Below the pieces are notes generated by a model. The model saw nothing but the letters and a program-made list of their open reading frames with translations. It did not search any database and was not told the DNA's origin. A stretch of DNA of 64,000 bases, taken from NCBI GenBank assembly GCA_004431415.1, contig QPMI01000435.1, forward strand, positions 265,196 through 329,195. Reading direction: 5' to 3'. Within the stretch, counting starts at the first letter, position 1. Each line of letters opens with the position of its first letter. The stretch is from Cyanophora paradoxa. Lineage: Eukaryota; Glaucocystophyceae; Cyanophorales; Cyanophoraceae. The translations under genes and the position numbers were made by a program. This document shows positions 40,932 to 48,613 of this stretch, one piece after another.

Positions 40932-41952
40932 CACCTCTCCCGTGGGCCAATGTCCCACCGGCGCCTGCGTGTGCGCTCGGCCGCCTCCTCGAGTGCCCGT
41001 TTACGTACCTCAAGCGTCGCCTCTGCCTCCATCACGTCCGCCTGCAGCCGCTCCGTCTGGATGAACTCCGAAACGGTCGCGAGCTCGCTTTCGGGGGCCG
41101 CATCGGCCGCCACGTCGGTGATCAGCTGTCTGCGCGCCTTGGCGAGGAGAGCCGCCCCTTTTGCGTTACGCAGCGCATCCAGCGACCCCAGCCGCGCCTC
41201 CCGGGATTCGTCCGCGTCTAAGCCCTTCTTCAACTTGCGGTCTTTCGGCTTCGCGGACGATGCGGCGTACGTCGCCGGCGGCGCAGTCGGAACGCCCACG
41301 GCAGCCAGCGCCCCCTCACCGCGGCCTCTACCGTCGCCATCTCGGCATCGGAAGGACCGGCCGCGGGCGCTCCCACGGATGTGCCCGGGCGGCCGGAGGG
41401 AAGCTTCGGGCGATGGAGCCGGGGTTGAAGGGCACTAGGAGGGGCGGCGGCTGTGGTTCGCCGCCACCGCCCCGCCGCCACCGCCCCGCCGCCACCGCCC
41501 CGCCGCCACCGCCCCGCCGCCACCGCCACCGCCCCGTCGCCTTCTGCGGGCCGTTCGCGCCTACCGGCAGCGCCTTCTGGATCAGCGCCTCCTTGGCGCC
41601 CCTCCGCGCATTCGGCCTCAGAGCGATGGCCCCGTTTTCATCGATGGCCGCGTTGTCCCTCTTTCTGATCCGCGCCTCCTGCTCCTTGCTCTCGGCGATC
41701 GTAACGAGCTTGGTCATCGCGGCCGTCAGGCGCCGCATCTCGGCGCGCGTGTCCCTCAGCCGGCCCTCGTCGGGCCCGGCCCTCGTCGTCCGATCCGGGT
41801 GGCTCGGCCTGGGTGAACGGCTGCGAGGTGTTCCTATCCGCGTAGCTCTTCTTCTCCTCCGGTAGGTTTTCGCGCGCATAAATGCTCGTCGGTTTGAACT
41901 CCTCGCCGTTCACGATGTACTTGTAGTAGTAGTACGCGTCATCCAAGTTCAT
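40931..41952 (-). CDS. Large unknown protein with glycine-rich middle and coiled-coil end (several frameshifts)
   Basis: ATG at 41952 (MNLDDAYYYYKYIVNGEEF). Frame changes are needed near 41790 and 41300. The order is tyrosine-rich start, helix (MRRLTAAMTKLVTIAESKEQ), a glycine/arginine-rich repeat encoded by a CCACCGCCCCGCCG tandem repeat (41466-41535), then a long coiled coil (ERLQADVMEAEATLEVRKRA). It ends RRRRWDIGPRER at 40931. No promoter box is visible before 41952, and coherent coding (SKEDQITEFLKRKKRLE) continues upstream in another frame to about 42.1 kb. It may therefore be one gene with 42105-42425. Probably a virion core component. Confidence 0.55.
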
Positions 41953-42104
41953 GGGCCCGAGGTCTCGAGTCGCTTTTTGCGTTTCAAGAACTCTGTGATC
42001 TGGTCTTCCTTCGACTTGCAAAAATCGCGCACGCCTGGAGCATGGTCAAATTCTTACCGTCCACGTCGCACGCGCCGCGCCCCGCGCCTTTCGGTTCGTT
42101 TGAG

Positions 42105-42425
42105 TCACGGCGTCGATGCAAAGGCGGACTGGCCCATCAGCCAGGAGCGGAAGCCCTCCTCGTACTCCTCGTCCAGCCCGGACTCCATCTCCTTGAATTT
42201 GTTGATGTAGTAGGCGTTGGCGATGGCCTGCGCCTCCACCTCTGCGAGCTTGTCGGTTTTCGCCCTATCCTCGACGCGCATCCCGTCGGAGCGGTGCAGC
42301 GCGGTTTTGGCCATCTGCTGAAAGTGCGCGTACTTGTCGCTCTCAAAGGGCGTGATGTGCGAGTCCCCGCCCCCCGGGACCGCCAGCACGTTGCGCGGCG
42401 CGAAACGCGAGGCGAGCCCCCTCAT
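42105..42425 (-). CDS. Unknown helical protein, possibly the N-terminal part of its neighbour
   Basis: Open frame of 106 codons, ATG 42425 (MRGLASRFAPRNVLAVPGG). Helical core: HFQQMAKTALHRSDGMRVED, AIANAYYINKFKEMESG, then FRSWLMGQSAFA. Overlaps the preceding gene by 4 nt. Coding-like sequence continues beyond its stop without a promoter box, so it may be fused by frameshift to 40931-41952 to give one product of about 490 residues. Confidence 0.55.
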   Translation of the reverse strand: MRGLASRFAPRNVLAVPGGGDSHITPFESDKYAHFQQMAKTALHRSDGMRVEDRAKTDKLAEVEAQAIANAYYINKFKEMESGLDEEYEEGFRSWLMGQSAFASTP

Positions 42426-42700
42426 TTGCTCTTCTTAGGGGCTGGCTTTGAAATTTTATCGGTCTTGGCCTTGTCTTCCTTCCCGTCCTTCTTATCGGCC
42501 CCCTTCTTCCCCTGCTTCGTCGGGCGCATCGCCACGAATATTTCGCCGGGCGAGACGTCCTCGTACAGCGGCTTCGGCCCCTTAGGAAATTCGGGCGGCC
42601 CCTTCAGCTTCTCCTTCGCCTCCTTCACCTCGGCCTTGGTGGGCCGCTCCTGCCCGTTCGTGGGCGCCTTTTTCGCGGGCTTCTTTTGTGCCTCCGGCAT
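42422..42700 (-). CDS. Lysine-rich basic protein
   Basis: Intact 92-residue frame, ATG 42700. More than a quarter of the residues are lysine (EVKEAKEKLKGPPEFPKGPK, KQGKKGADKKDGKEDKAKTD). The only folded-looking patch is LYEDVSPGEIFVAMRP. Such proteins usually bind DNA inside the particle. Late-type ATTTTTCTGG box upstream. The stop overlaps the next ATG (ATGA-type, 4 nt). Confidence 0.7.
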   Translation of the reverse strand: MPEAQKKPAKKAPTNGQERPTKAEVKEAKEKLKGPPEFPKGPKPLYEDVSPGEIFVAMRPTKQGKKGADKKDGKEDKAKTDKISKPAPKKSK

Positions 42701-42702
42701 GT

Positions 42703-43041
42703 TTACCCATCACCAGAAAAATATGGGTTGGCACCCCCGTACGTCTCGGGGAACTGCCTCTCCCACCTGCGCATGGCCGCGTCCCTCTGGTCGTCGAAGC
42801 TACGGTAGGCCGCGGCCCTCTGCCCCATCACGATTTGCCAGAGCCGTGCACGGACCTCGTCCTGCAGTCTGTACACCCAATCGCGAATGTTCTCGACGAT
42901 ATCCGTCGGCAGCGTGGCCAACCCCGCCTTGATCTCGGGTACATCCGTGGGATCCTCTTCGAGCGTAAGCTTCTGCATGCGAGCGCGCAGCATCTCAATT
43001 TGCGTATCGATTGGGGCCCAATAAGGGATAGATCGAGACAT
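42703..43041 (-). CDS. Helical protein, perhaps a distant relative of the left-end cassette
   Basis: Intact 112-residue frame, ATG 43041 (MSRSIPYWAPIDTQIEML). IKAGLATLPTDIVENIRDWV and RDAAMRRWERQFPETYGG recall the LP..I...I.+W and REW...P..W patterns of the two cassette proteins at 22.4-23.9 kb, but the match is weak. TGTAATTTCTCAG, a strong late-type box, lies upstream. Function unknown. Confidence 0.65.
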   Translation of the reverse strand: MSRSIPYWAPIDTQIEMLRARMQKLTLEEDPTDVPEIKAGLATLPTDIVENIRDWVYRLQDEVRARLWQIVMGQRAAAYRSFDDQRDAAMRRWERQFPETYGGANPYFSGDG

Positions 43042-43053
43042 CGGGGTACGGGG

Positions 43054-43317
43054 TCACTGAGAAATTACACTGGGTCGGAAGAGGAGGTACCCCACCAGGA
43101 TCCCCGCTATAATCCAGAGGGGCGACCAGTCGCGCTCCGCCGGCGCGCCCCCCGGCGTCACCATCAGCTGCCCCGCCCCGGGCCTGCGCAGGCCGTGCGT
43201 GCGGTGGTCCGCCCAGTGCGGGCGCGGGAACTGCTCCTGCGGCATGCGCTCGGGGTAGATGCCGTCGAATCGGTTCTGCATTTGGTACATGTCCCTATCG
43301 AACAGCAGGGAGGCCAT
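43054..43317 (-). CDS. Tail-anchored protein
   Basis: Intact 87-residue frame, ATG 43317 (MASLLFDRDMYQMQNRFDG). A hydrophilic N-terminal region (RMPQEQFPRPHWADHRTHGL) is followed by one C-terminal membrane helix (WIIAGILVGYLLF) and a short end. GTATTTCTAAG late-type box 18-28 nt upstream. Likely a virion membrane protein. Confidence 0.7.
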   Translation of the reverse strand: MASLLFDRDMYQMQNRFDGIYPERMPQEQFPRPHWADHRTHGLRRPGAGQLMVTPGGAPAERDWSPLWIIAGILVGYLLFRPSVISQ

Positions 43318-43542
43318 TTCTCAATTTGGGGAGGGACTTAGAAATACTGCCCGTGAGCTCCCTGTCGCGGATCCTGCGAAAATCCGCGAAGAGCCCGCGC
43401 GCGCAGCGCCTGCAGACGAGGCGGGCCCGCCCGCCCACGCGCGCCACCGAGATCTCGTGGCCGAACTGCAGGTGGCCCGGGAAGCAGGTGGGGGGTAGTC
43501 GCAGACGAAGCAGTGGCAGGGGCAGTTGCGCCGCCGAATCAC
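43295..43542 (-). CDS. Small zinc-ribbon protein (frameshift in a C6 run)
   Basis: ATG at 43542 (MIRRRNCPCHCFVCDYPP) overlaps the end of the previous gene. A run of six C at about 43489-43494 changes the frame. Beyond it the sequence reads CFPGHLQFGHEISVARVGG and RLVCRRCARGLFADFRR. The CxCxxCxxC, Cx(3)H and CRRC groups suggest two zinc sites. The last part overlaps the start of 43054-43317 in another frame. It is one of three consecutive zinc-ribbon genes. Confidence 0.6.
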
Positions 43543-43930
43543 TGCTGAAGAATCGCAGGCTCGCTCGCCGCCTTCCTCGGCGCGCGCTGGCGCTTGGGCT
43601 GGGCCTCGAGCGGGCTCGGGTCGCCCTCCGCGGGGCCGCCTTGGCCTTCTGCCGGGGCGCCGCGGGGGGCTTCGGGGCCGTAGGGGCTGCCGGTGCCTGG
43701 CTCGAGCCGGCGGCCGGGCCAGCGGCGTCGGTCACCTGCGGGCGCTGCGGCGGAGGGCTGGTCTCCCGGGCCCCCTCCTCGAGGACCCGGCGCATGAAGC
43801 GCGAGACGCGGCCGCTGCATTGCGTGCAGGAGCCGACGGCCACCTGGCGGTTGTTCTTGCTGGTACGCACCTCGACGTTGGCGAGCTTGGTGTTGGAGCG
43901 GCACTTGAAGCAGTAGTGGGCGTGCTCCAT
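43539..43930 (-). CDS. Zinc-ribbon protein (DUF5679-like) with disordered tail
   Basis: ATG 43930. The N-terminal domain reads HYCFKCRSNTKLANVEVRTS, KNNRQVAVGSCTQCSGRVSR: CxxC, then 20-plus residues with an NGR-like turn, then CxxC. This is the layout of the small viral zinc ribbon I recall as DUF5679. The tail is proline/alanine- and lysine-rich. A frame change in it near 43620 gives an end (KRQRAPRKAASEPAILQQ) whose stop overlaps the next ATG. A role in late transcription is possible by analogy, not shown. Confidence 0.65.
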
Positions 43931-43939
43931 GGGATCTAG

Positions 43940-44101
43940 CTACGGGTGTAGACAGCCTTCAGAAAAAAGTGCGTAGTAGCGGACGGCGCACCGGGGGCAG
44001 CAGACGTAGACGCCCGCCTTGAGCACCCAGCCGCGCTTGGTCTGGGGCAGGCGGCAGATTTCGCAGCAGAGGGACCTGGGCTTGCGGCACGAGGATCCCA
44101 T
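43940..44101 (-). CDS. Small zinc-ribbon protein
   Basis: ATG chosen at 44101 (MGSSCRKPRSLCCEICRLPQ), 12-22 nt after the late-type box GTGATTTCTAGG. CCEIC and YVCCPRCAVRYY form a two-CxxC zinc ribbon in 53 residues. It is too short for much else. First of three adjacent zinc-ribbon genes, next to the resolvase. Confidence 0.65.
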   Translation of the reverse strand: MGSSCRKPRSLCCEICRLPQTKRGWVLKAGVYVCCPRCAVRYYALFSEGCLHP

Positions 44102-44132
44102 CTGGCGGCGGGGCCTAGAAATCACAATGGGA

Positions 44133-44609
44133 TCACAACGGATTGAGCGCGGCGTAGAGGGCGATTAAGTAGGCGTCGCAGAGGTCGTCGAGCTTGCCGT
44201 TTCGATCCGCGATGTCGGCGAGCTCGGCGGGTACGAGGTCGCGGCACTTGTCCACGGCGCCCCGCTTGCGCTCCTTGTAGCTCGGGTTCGAGATCTTGAA
44301 GAAGTGCTTGATGGCGCGCGGGCTCACGATCCGCGCACGCCCGTACAGCAGGGCGTGGAGCGTGCACTCGATGCAGCGATTGATTCCCGTCCTCTGGCCC
44401 TCGATCGCGATCTGGTCGGGAAGGCCGAAGGCGCTATGGCCGCGAGTAACCTCCACCAGGCGCGCAACCAGGCGGCCACAGCAGCGCGCAGACGGGAAGA
44501 GGGCGATCTTCTGCCAGTCGAGAATCTGGGATTCCTTTGTCTGCGGATCGAATTCGATGAGGCACCATGCGAAATTGATGACCCCCACATCCACGCCGAG
44601 GATCTTCAT
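44133..44609 (-). CDS. RuvC-like Holliday junction resolvase (poxvirus A22-like)
   Basis: Intact 158-residue frame, ATG 44609. The RNase-H fold motifs are in order: ILGVDVGVINFAWCLIE (first catalytic Asp, residue 6), IAIEGQRTGINRCIECTLHA (catalytic Glu), VSPRAIKHFF, then the basic KERKRGAVDKC helix and LDDLCDAYLIALYAAL (final Asp residues). Length and motif order match the viral resolvases of nucleocytoviruses. It would resolve concatemers or branched replication intermediates. Divergent from the ATPase-side genes, with a 23-nt gap to the next start. Confidence 0.9.
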   Translation of the reverse strand: MKILGVDVGVINFAWCLIEFDPQTKESQILDWQKIALFPSARCCGRLVARLVEVTRGHSAFGLPDQIAIEGQRTGINRCIECTLHALLYGRARIVSPRAIKHFFKISNPSYKERKRGAVDKCRDLVPAELADIADRNGKLDDLCDAYLIALYAALNPL

Positions 44610-44632
44610 CCCAGGGTCGCAAGAAAATCTGA

Positions 44633-44854
44633 ATGAAGGGGATGGCAGAGGCCTGGGCGGAAAAATTCATCCGGATGGTGCATCGACATTACCGAGATGA
44701 GTTCTTCAGCTCAGACTACAGCCAAAGCGTTCCAGACATTCTGAGCGATTTCGAAAGCTGCATTAGAGAGGGCTGCGCGCTGCTAGGTATCGACTACGAG
44801 GACCTGGAGCTAGGTATCGACTACGAGGACCTGGAGCACCCTCGAAAAATCTGA
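44633..44854 (+). CDS. Small protein with an internal 27-bp duplication
   Basis: Open frame of 73 codons, ATG 44633; an in-frame ATG at 44642 is an alternative. Helical start (WAEKFIRMVHRHYRDEFF), then DILSDFESCIREGCALL and GIDYEDLEL twice in succession, because a 27-bp unit is repeated exactly at 44784-44837. It lies between the resolvase and the ATPase. Function unknown. The duplication may be recent. Confidence 0.5.
   Translation: MKGMAEAWAEKFIRMVHRHYRDEFFSSDYSQSVPDILSDFESCIREGCALLGIDYEDLELGIDYEDLEHPRKI
44845..44853 (+). promoter_or_regulatory. Late-type promoter of the ATPase gene
   Basis: AAAAATCTGA-type box 15-23 nt before ATG 44868. A near-identical box stands before 44633 (GAAAATCTGAATGAAGG). 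Confidence 0.5.
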
Positions 44855-44867
44855 ATGAAGGGGTAAA

Positions 44868-45938
44868 ATGGCCAAGGACCCCAAGAAGCCGAAGAAGCCG
44901 AAGGCGGCCAAGCCCCAGCCCGCCCAGCCCGCAGGCGCAGCGCCCGCGGCCCCCGCCCCCGCCGGCCAGGCCACCGGCACGGGCTCGGGCACGGCCCCCG
45001 CCGCCGGCGCCAGCTGCGCCATGGGCATGACAGAGGACGGCCAGCAGCTCACGCCCGAGCAGGTCAACGCCTTCCTCGACAACTCGAAGACGGGAGGCAT
45101 CGAGCGCATGGCCTGCCTGCCCGAGCTCAAGTGGTTCGACGTGAACACCGTCAAGTCCGACGCCACGGTCGTCTGCGTCGGCAAGCGGCGCACGGGCAAG
45201 TCCTTCTTCCTCCGCGATCTCATGTTCAACCTCTCCGGCACCTTCCCGGGGGGTATCGTGATCAGCCAGACCGATCGCCTGAACGGCTACTGGAAGCAGT
45301 ACATCCCGCAGCGCTTCATCTGGCCCAAGTACAACCCGGGCGTGCTCTTCCATTTATTCAGGAGGCAGCAGGCGATCATGCAGCACAACAAGTCCGAAGA
45401 CGTGCTCGCGGGAAAGGAGGATCCCGTCGACCCGCGATTTTTCGTGCTGCTCGACGACGTGATTTCCGACGCTCGGCTGCGGTACGACGAGGCCCTCAAC
45501 GAGCTCTTCGTGGCGGGGCGCCACTACAAAATCATGACCCTTATCACGACGCAGTATGCCAAGGGCATCAATCCCGTCCTGCGCTCCAATACTGATCTGG
45601 CTGTCATTTTCAAGTGCTCGCAGGCGATGCAGCGCGAGGCCCTCGCAAAGGAGTGGGGCGACATCATCTCCCAGCGCGCCTTCTACTACCTGCTCGATAA
45701 GTACACGCAGGATAACCACTGCCTTATCATCGATTCTTCCAACAACTCTACGAACCCTCTGGACGTTTTGTACGTCTACAAGGCCGAGGAGCCGCCCCCC
45801 TTCCGCATCGGATCCAAGGAGTACTGGGAGGGCGAAACCGTCAACGGAGAAAATCTCGTGGGTCCGGACGACGGCACGGTGGACAAGACGCTCCTCGGCA
45901 TGATAGATAATTTCAGGAAGCACCGCGGCCTCGCCTGA
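44868..45938 (+). CDS. Genome packaging ATPase (FtsK/HerA, A32-like)
   Basis: Intact 356-residue frame, ATG 44868. A lysine/proline/alanine-rich tail (residues 1-55) precedes the ATPase domain. Walker A is VVCVGKRRTGKSFF (about residues 99-112). GGIVISQTDRLNGYWKQYIP follows. Walker B is RFFVLLDDVISD (about 192-203), then ELFVAGRHYKIMTLITTQY, the arginine/glutamine sensor region, and LRSNTDLAVIFKC. This is the standard order of the poxvirus A32/NCLDV packaging ATPases. It would pump the genome into the capsid. The C-terminal domain carries the proline-rich AEEPPPFRIG segment. Confidence 0.93.
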   Translation: MAKDPKKPKKPKAAKPQPAQPAGAAPAAPAPAGQATGTGSGTAPAAGASCAMGMTEDGQQLTPEQVNAFLDNSKTGGIERMACLPELKWFDVNTVKSDATVVCVGKRRTGKSFFLRDLMFNLSGTFPGGIVISQTDRLNGYWKQYIPQRFIWPKYNPGVLFHLFRRQQAIMQHNKSEDVLAGKEDPVDPRFFVLLDDVISDARLRYDEALNELFVAGRHYKIMTLITTQYAKGINPVLRSNTDLAVIFKCSQAMQREALAKEWGDIISQRAFYYLLDKYTQDNHCLIIDSSNNSTNPLDVLYVYKAEEPPPFRIGSKEYWEGETVNGENLVGPDDGTVDKTLLGMIDNFRKHRGLA

Positions 45939-45950
45939 TTTTTTCTGAGG
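45939..45950 (+). promoter_or_regulatory. Late-type promoter
   Basis: TTTTTTCTGAGG directly after the ATPase stop, 15 nt before ATG 45965. Confidence 0.6.
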
Positions 45951-45964
45951 CTTCGTGCGTAAGC

Positions 45965-46314
45965 ATGTCGCCCAGCGCCCACATCGCCTCCGTCTTCCGC
46001 GTCGAGTCCATCGCTTACGACTGCCTCCTGGAGGCGAGCCTCGACCCCTCCTCGCCCTTTAACGACGGCGAGGTCAGCAGCGCCCTGGAGAGGATCTGCG
46101 ACGCGCTGGAATTAACTGGGAGCGCCTGACCGCGGAGGCGGCGGACGAGGCCGCGGCCGAGTCGCTGGGCAGTGAGGACACCAGCTCGGAGGAGATGACA
46201 GACGAAGAGGGAGACAGGGTGATTTACGTGCGCGACCCGGACGATTTTGCGACCTCGGAATCGGGCTCGGAGGAGGAGGCAGAGGAGACCGAGGACGAGG
46301 ACTCCGACGCCTAG
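45965..46314 (+). CDS. Acidic protein (frameshifted)
   Basis: ATG 45965 (MSPSAHIASVFRVESIAYDC). The frame reaches a stop at about 46127. One extra A in GAATTAACTGG near 46111 would continue into INWERLTAEAADEAAAES and a strongly acidic end (SEEEAEETEDEDSDA) with TAG at 46312-46314. About 116 residues. The helical start and Asp/Glu tail suggest an interaction or chaperone-like role. Unknown family. Confidence 0.6.
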
Positions 46315-46349
46315 GCGCGCCCCTTAAAAATTTCCGAGGCGCTAGGAAA

Positions 46350-46694
46350 ATGTCAAAGGTGCTCCTAGGGCTCTCCCAGGCTATCGTGCAGTACGCCCTC
46401 GGCCTGGCATCCGGCTCCCTCATCGACGCCGCCTTCTCCTCGCACGAAGGCGAAAACAGGGCGGGCCACGCAGCCGAGCTCGCCGCGCAAGTCGCCGTCA
46501 ACGGCCTCTCCCTCGGCCTGCTCTCGAAATACGTGCTCACCCTCAAGTTCTTCGACGACGACCCCACCGGCGGAATTATGTTCATCCTCGGATTCACACA
46601 CGGGCAGACGAACATGCTAATCAAGGCTACCAGCGCCAGCTTCGGAATCAAGCAGGCGCTCGAGCGGAAGGCCGCCGCGATCACTAAAGAGTAG
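46350..46694 (+). CDS. Membrane-associated small protein
   Basis: Intact 114-residue frame, ATG 46350 (MSKVLLGLSQAIVQYALG). Amphipathic or hydrophobic helices (IVQYALGLASGSLIDAAF, LAAQVAVNGLSLGLLSKYVL, GGIMFILGFTHGQT) suggest membrane association. AAAATTTCCGAGG, a late-type variant, lies 14-20 nt upstream. It converges on the VLTF3-like gene with no gap. Function unknown. Confidence 0.65.
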   Translation: MSKVLLGLSQAIVQYALGLASGSLIDAAFSSHEGENRAGHAAELAAQVAVNGLSLGLLSKYVLTLKFFDDDPTGGIMFILGFTHGQTNMLIKATSASFGIKQALERKAAAITKE

Positions 46695-47652
46695 CTAAAG
46701 AGTAGGAAAGAAATGCCAGTCGTTGTACTCGCAGATCCTGTTCCAAATCGAATCTAACTCCGAGAGTTTCTGCCTGCTCTTGAGCAAGGGGAAAAAGGGA
46801 GGTGCTGGGCAAATCCAGCAGCACGAAAATCTGCCTGAAAACGTAATTGTAGTTGAGCATGTTCTTCCTGCCCTGCGACTTGAACATGCTGAAGGGACCT
46901 CCACCAGGGCGAACATCTCCTGCACCCGGTCCATGTCCTCCGCGCTCATCGGAGGCGGGCGCTCGCCCGTGATGCGCCACTTGATCTGCGCCCAGCGCTC
47001 GATGTACTTCTGCTGCTTCAGAGCCCGGAGAACTTGGCGGATATTGTCTTTGCTCCACTCCTTCCCCGCCATGCGCCTCGCAATAGCTGCCAGCACGTCC
47101 TCGGGTACCGGAGAATCCTCCAGGCAGTGCTGCTTAAGTCGCTCGGAAACGTGGTACTTGCGCAGGTAGTTGCTGTGGAGCTCGCTGACAGCCAGGGGTT
47201 GATGGTCCGGATAATAAAGATCCAGGACCAGACCGCAGCCTTGGCAAACCAGATCCCCATCCAGGTGAACACCAACGAGGGCGGTAGAGCTGCAATTTCC
47301 GCAGGGGACAGCGGCTTCGCCTTGGGGGCCTTGGGTGCGGCGGTTGCGCTTGCGGGGCGCTCTCCGGCCCCGAGGTAGGAGTTGGCGATGGCGGCGGCGG
47401 CGGCGGGGTACGGTGCCGGAGTGTCGAAGTCTGGGTCCCCCTCGTCGTGAAGGATGGCGCCGTAGCGCTGGATCTGCTCGAAGTTTCGGAGGAGGAGATC
47501 GATTTCGTTAGAGTCTGCCATTCCTCTGAGTCCTCGTACTGCAGCTGAGCTATTCCCCTGCAGAACCAACAGGTTGGCTTCTCAGAGGAGAGTGGGTCCC
47601 ACTTGCAAGTGAGGAAGCACTTGTTGCAGAAGGCGTTGCTCAGGTGATTCAT
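46695..47652 (-). CDS. VLTF3-like late transcription factor (several frameshifts)
   Basis: ATG 47652 (MNHLSNAFCNKCFLTCKW), with an N-terminal cysteine cluster (CNKC...CWFC). After frame changes near 47500 and 47240 the zinc ribbon GDLVCQGCGLVLDLYYPDHQ appears, then LAAIARRMAGKEWSKDNIRQ and QQKYIERWAQIKWRI. The last third, after a change near 46900, carries RKNMLNYNYVFRQIFVLLDL and FPLLKSRQKL, ELDSIWNRICEYNDW. This is the very characteristic C-terminal block of poxvirus A2/VLTF3 and its nucleocytovirus homologs. About 315 residues. It would switch on late genes through the TTTCT boxes. Its own start region carries CACCTGA elements. Confidence 0.88.
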
Positions 47653-47654
47653 GT

Positions 47655-47680
47655 GAGGCTCAGGTGATGCTCAGGTGAGG
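47655..47680 (-). promoter_or_regulatory. CACCTGA elements before the VLTF3-like gene
   Basis: Two CTCAGGTGA words at 47659-47667 and 47670-47678, and a third inside the first codons. The same word stands before 35139, 35530 and 35922, so these genes may share early control. Confidence 0.5.
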
Positions 47681-47726
47681 TGCGGACGTACCCCGGGCCC
47701 CACGTGGAAGCTCACCCCAGCCTCGG

Positions 47727-47740
47727 AAAATTTTCTAGGC
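47727..47740 (+). promoter_or_regulatory. Late-type promoter of HUH gene 1
   Basis: AAAATTTTCTAGG, 12 nt before ATG 47752. Confidence 0.55.
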
Positions 47741-47751
47741 CTTGGTCTGAC

Positions 47752-48592
47752 ATGCTCAACCTCATCGCGAGGGGCGTGGCAGCAAACAGGCAAGCCCGGG
47801 CACCGAACCCTCACCTCCGCATGGACGCCTCCGGCCGCTCCCGGGTAGAGACGCACATCGTGGTGGGCAACATCAACGACAAGGTGCTGGCGCCCGACAA
47901 GACGTGGTTCCAGAAGGTGCTGGACGCGGCGCCCGTGAGGAAACTGAACGGGGAGGATCGGCCGCAGCGCGAGTCGAATTTCATGATCACCATCCAGACC
48001 AACTACAAGCCGCGGAGCAGGGGAGAGGGCTCCAAGGTGCAGGACGCGTTTCACAGGGGCTGGAGGCCCTCTTCTACGACGACAGGCAGCTGGCGCGGTG
48101 CATAAAGATGGGGGTGTACCCCGACAAGGCGAACCCCAAGGGCTTCGATTTCAAGTCCGACCAGTACGACACGCACGTGGAGAAGGGCAACGCGAACATC
48201 GGCATCGAGTACGGGCCGCGGTCGGGGCGGCTCCACGCGCACATCCTGCTCACGCTGGTGCACTACTCGCGCGTGCAATTCGACGGCAAGAAGGCGTCGG
48301 ATTTCCTCATCAAGTTCATGCAAACGGAGGGCAGGGCGGCCTGCCGAATTTCTACAAGGACGACTGGTTCGGGGAGGAGTACCAGAAGACGGCGGTGCGG
48401 CCGATACGGAGAAAGGACGCCCTCGGCATGCAGTGGACGGGCAAGGAGACGGGCTACAGGAAGCGAGAAACCGCCAGGCAGATGCACGTAGACGTAAAAT
48501 TGCTGCCGCAGAGCAACCTTAAGGATCTGCTGCAGCTGTACATTACGAAGACGGTAGAGGCCCTCGAGACGGGCGCTGTAAAGCTCGTGTAA
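47752..48592 (+). CDS. HUH-superfamily replication initiator 1 (frameshifted)
   Basis: ATG 47752 (MLNLIARGVAANRQARAP). Strand 1 reads ESNFMITIQTNYKP (Rep motif I type). After a frame change near 48062 come LARCIKMGVYPDK and IGIEYGPRSGRLHAHILLTL, which holds the HxH metal site (HAH) on the usual strand with the conserved GP.sG-LHAH lead. A further change near 48340 leads to NFYKDDWFGEEYQKTAVRP, which offers tyrosines for the nicking site, and a helical end to TAA. About 280 residues. HUH enzymes nick one strand and start rolling-circle or rolling-hairpin synthesis. Paralog of the next gene. Confidence 0.75.
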
Positions 48593-48601
48593 ATTTTTTC
48601 T
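48593..48601 (+). promoter_or_regulatory. Late-type promoter of HUH gene 2
   Basis: TTTTTTCTCG box 13-21 nt before ATG 48614, starting inside the previous stop region. Confidence 0.55.
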
Positions 48602-48613
48602 CGTGTCCAATAA

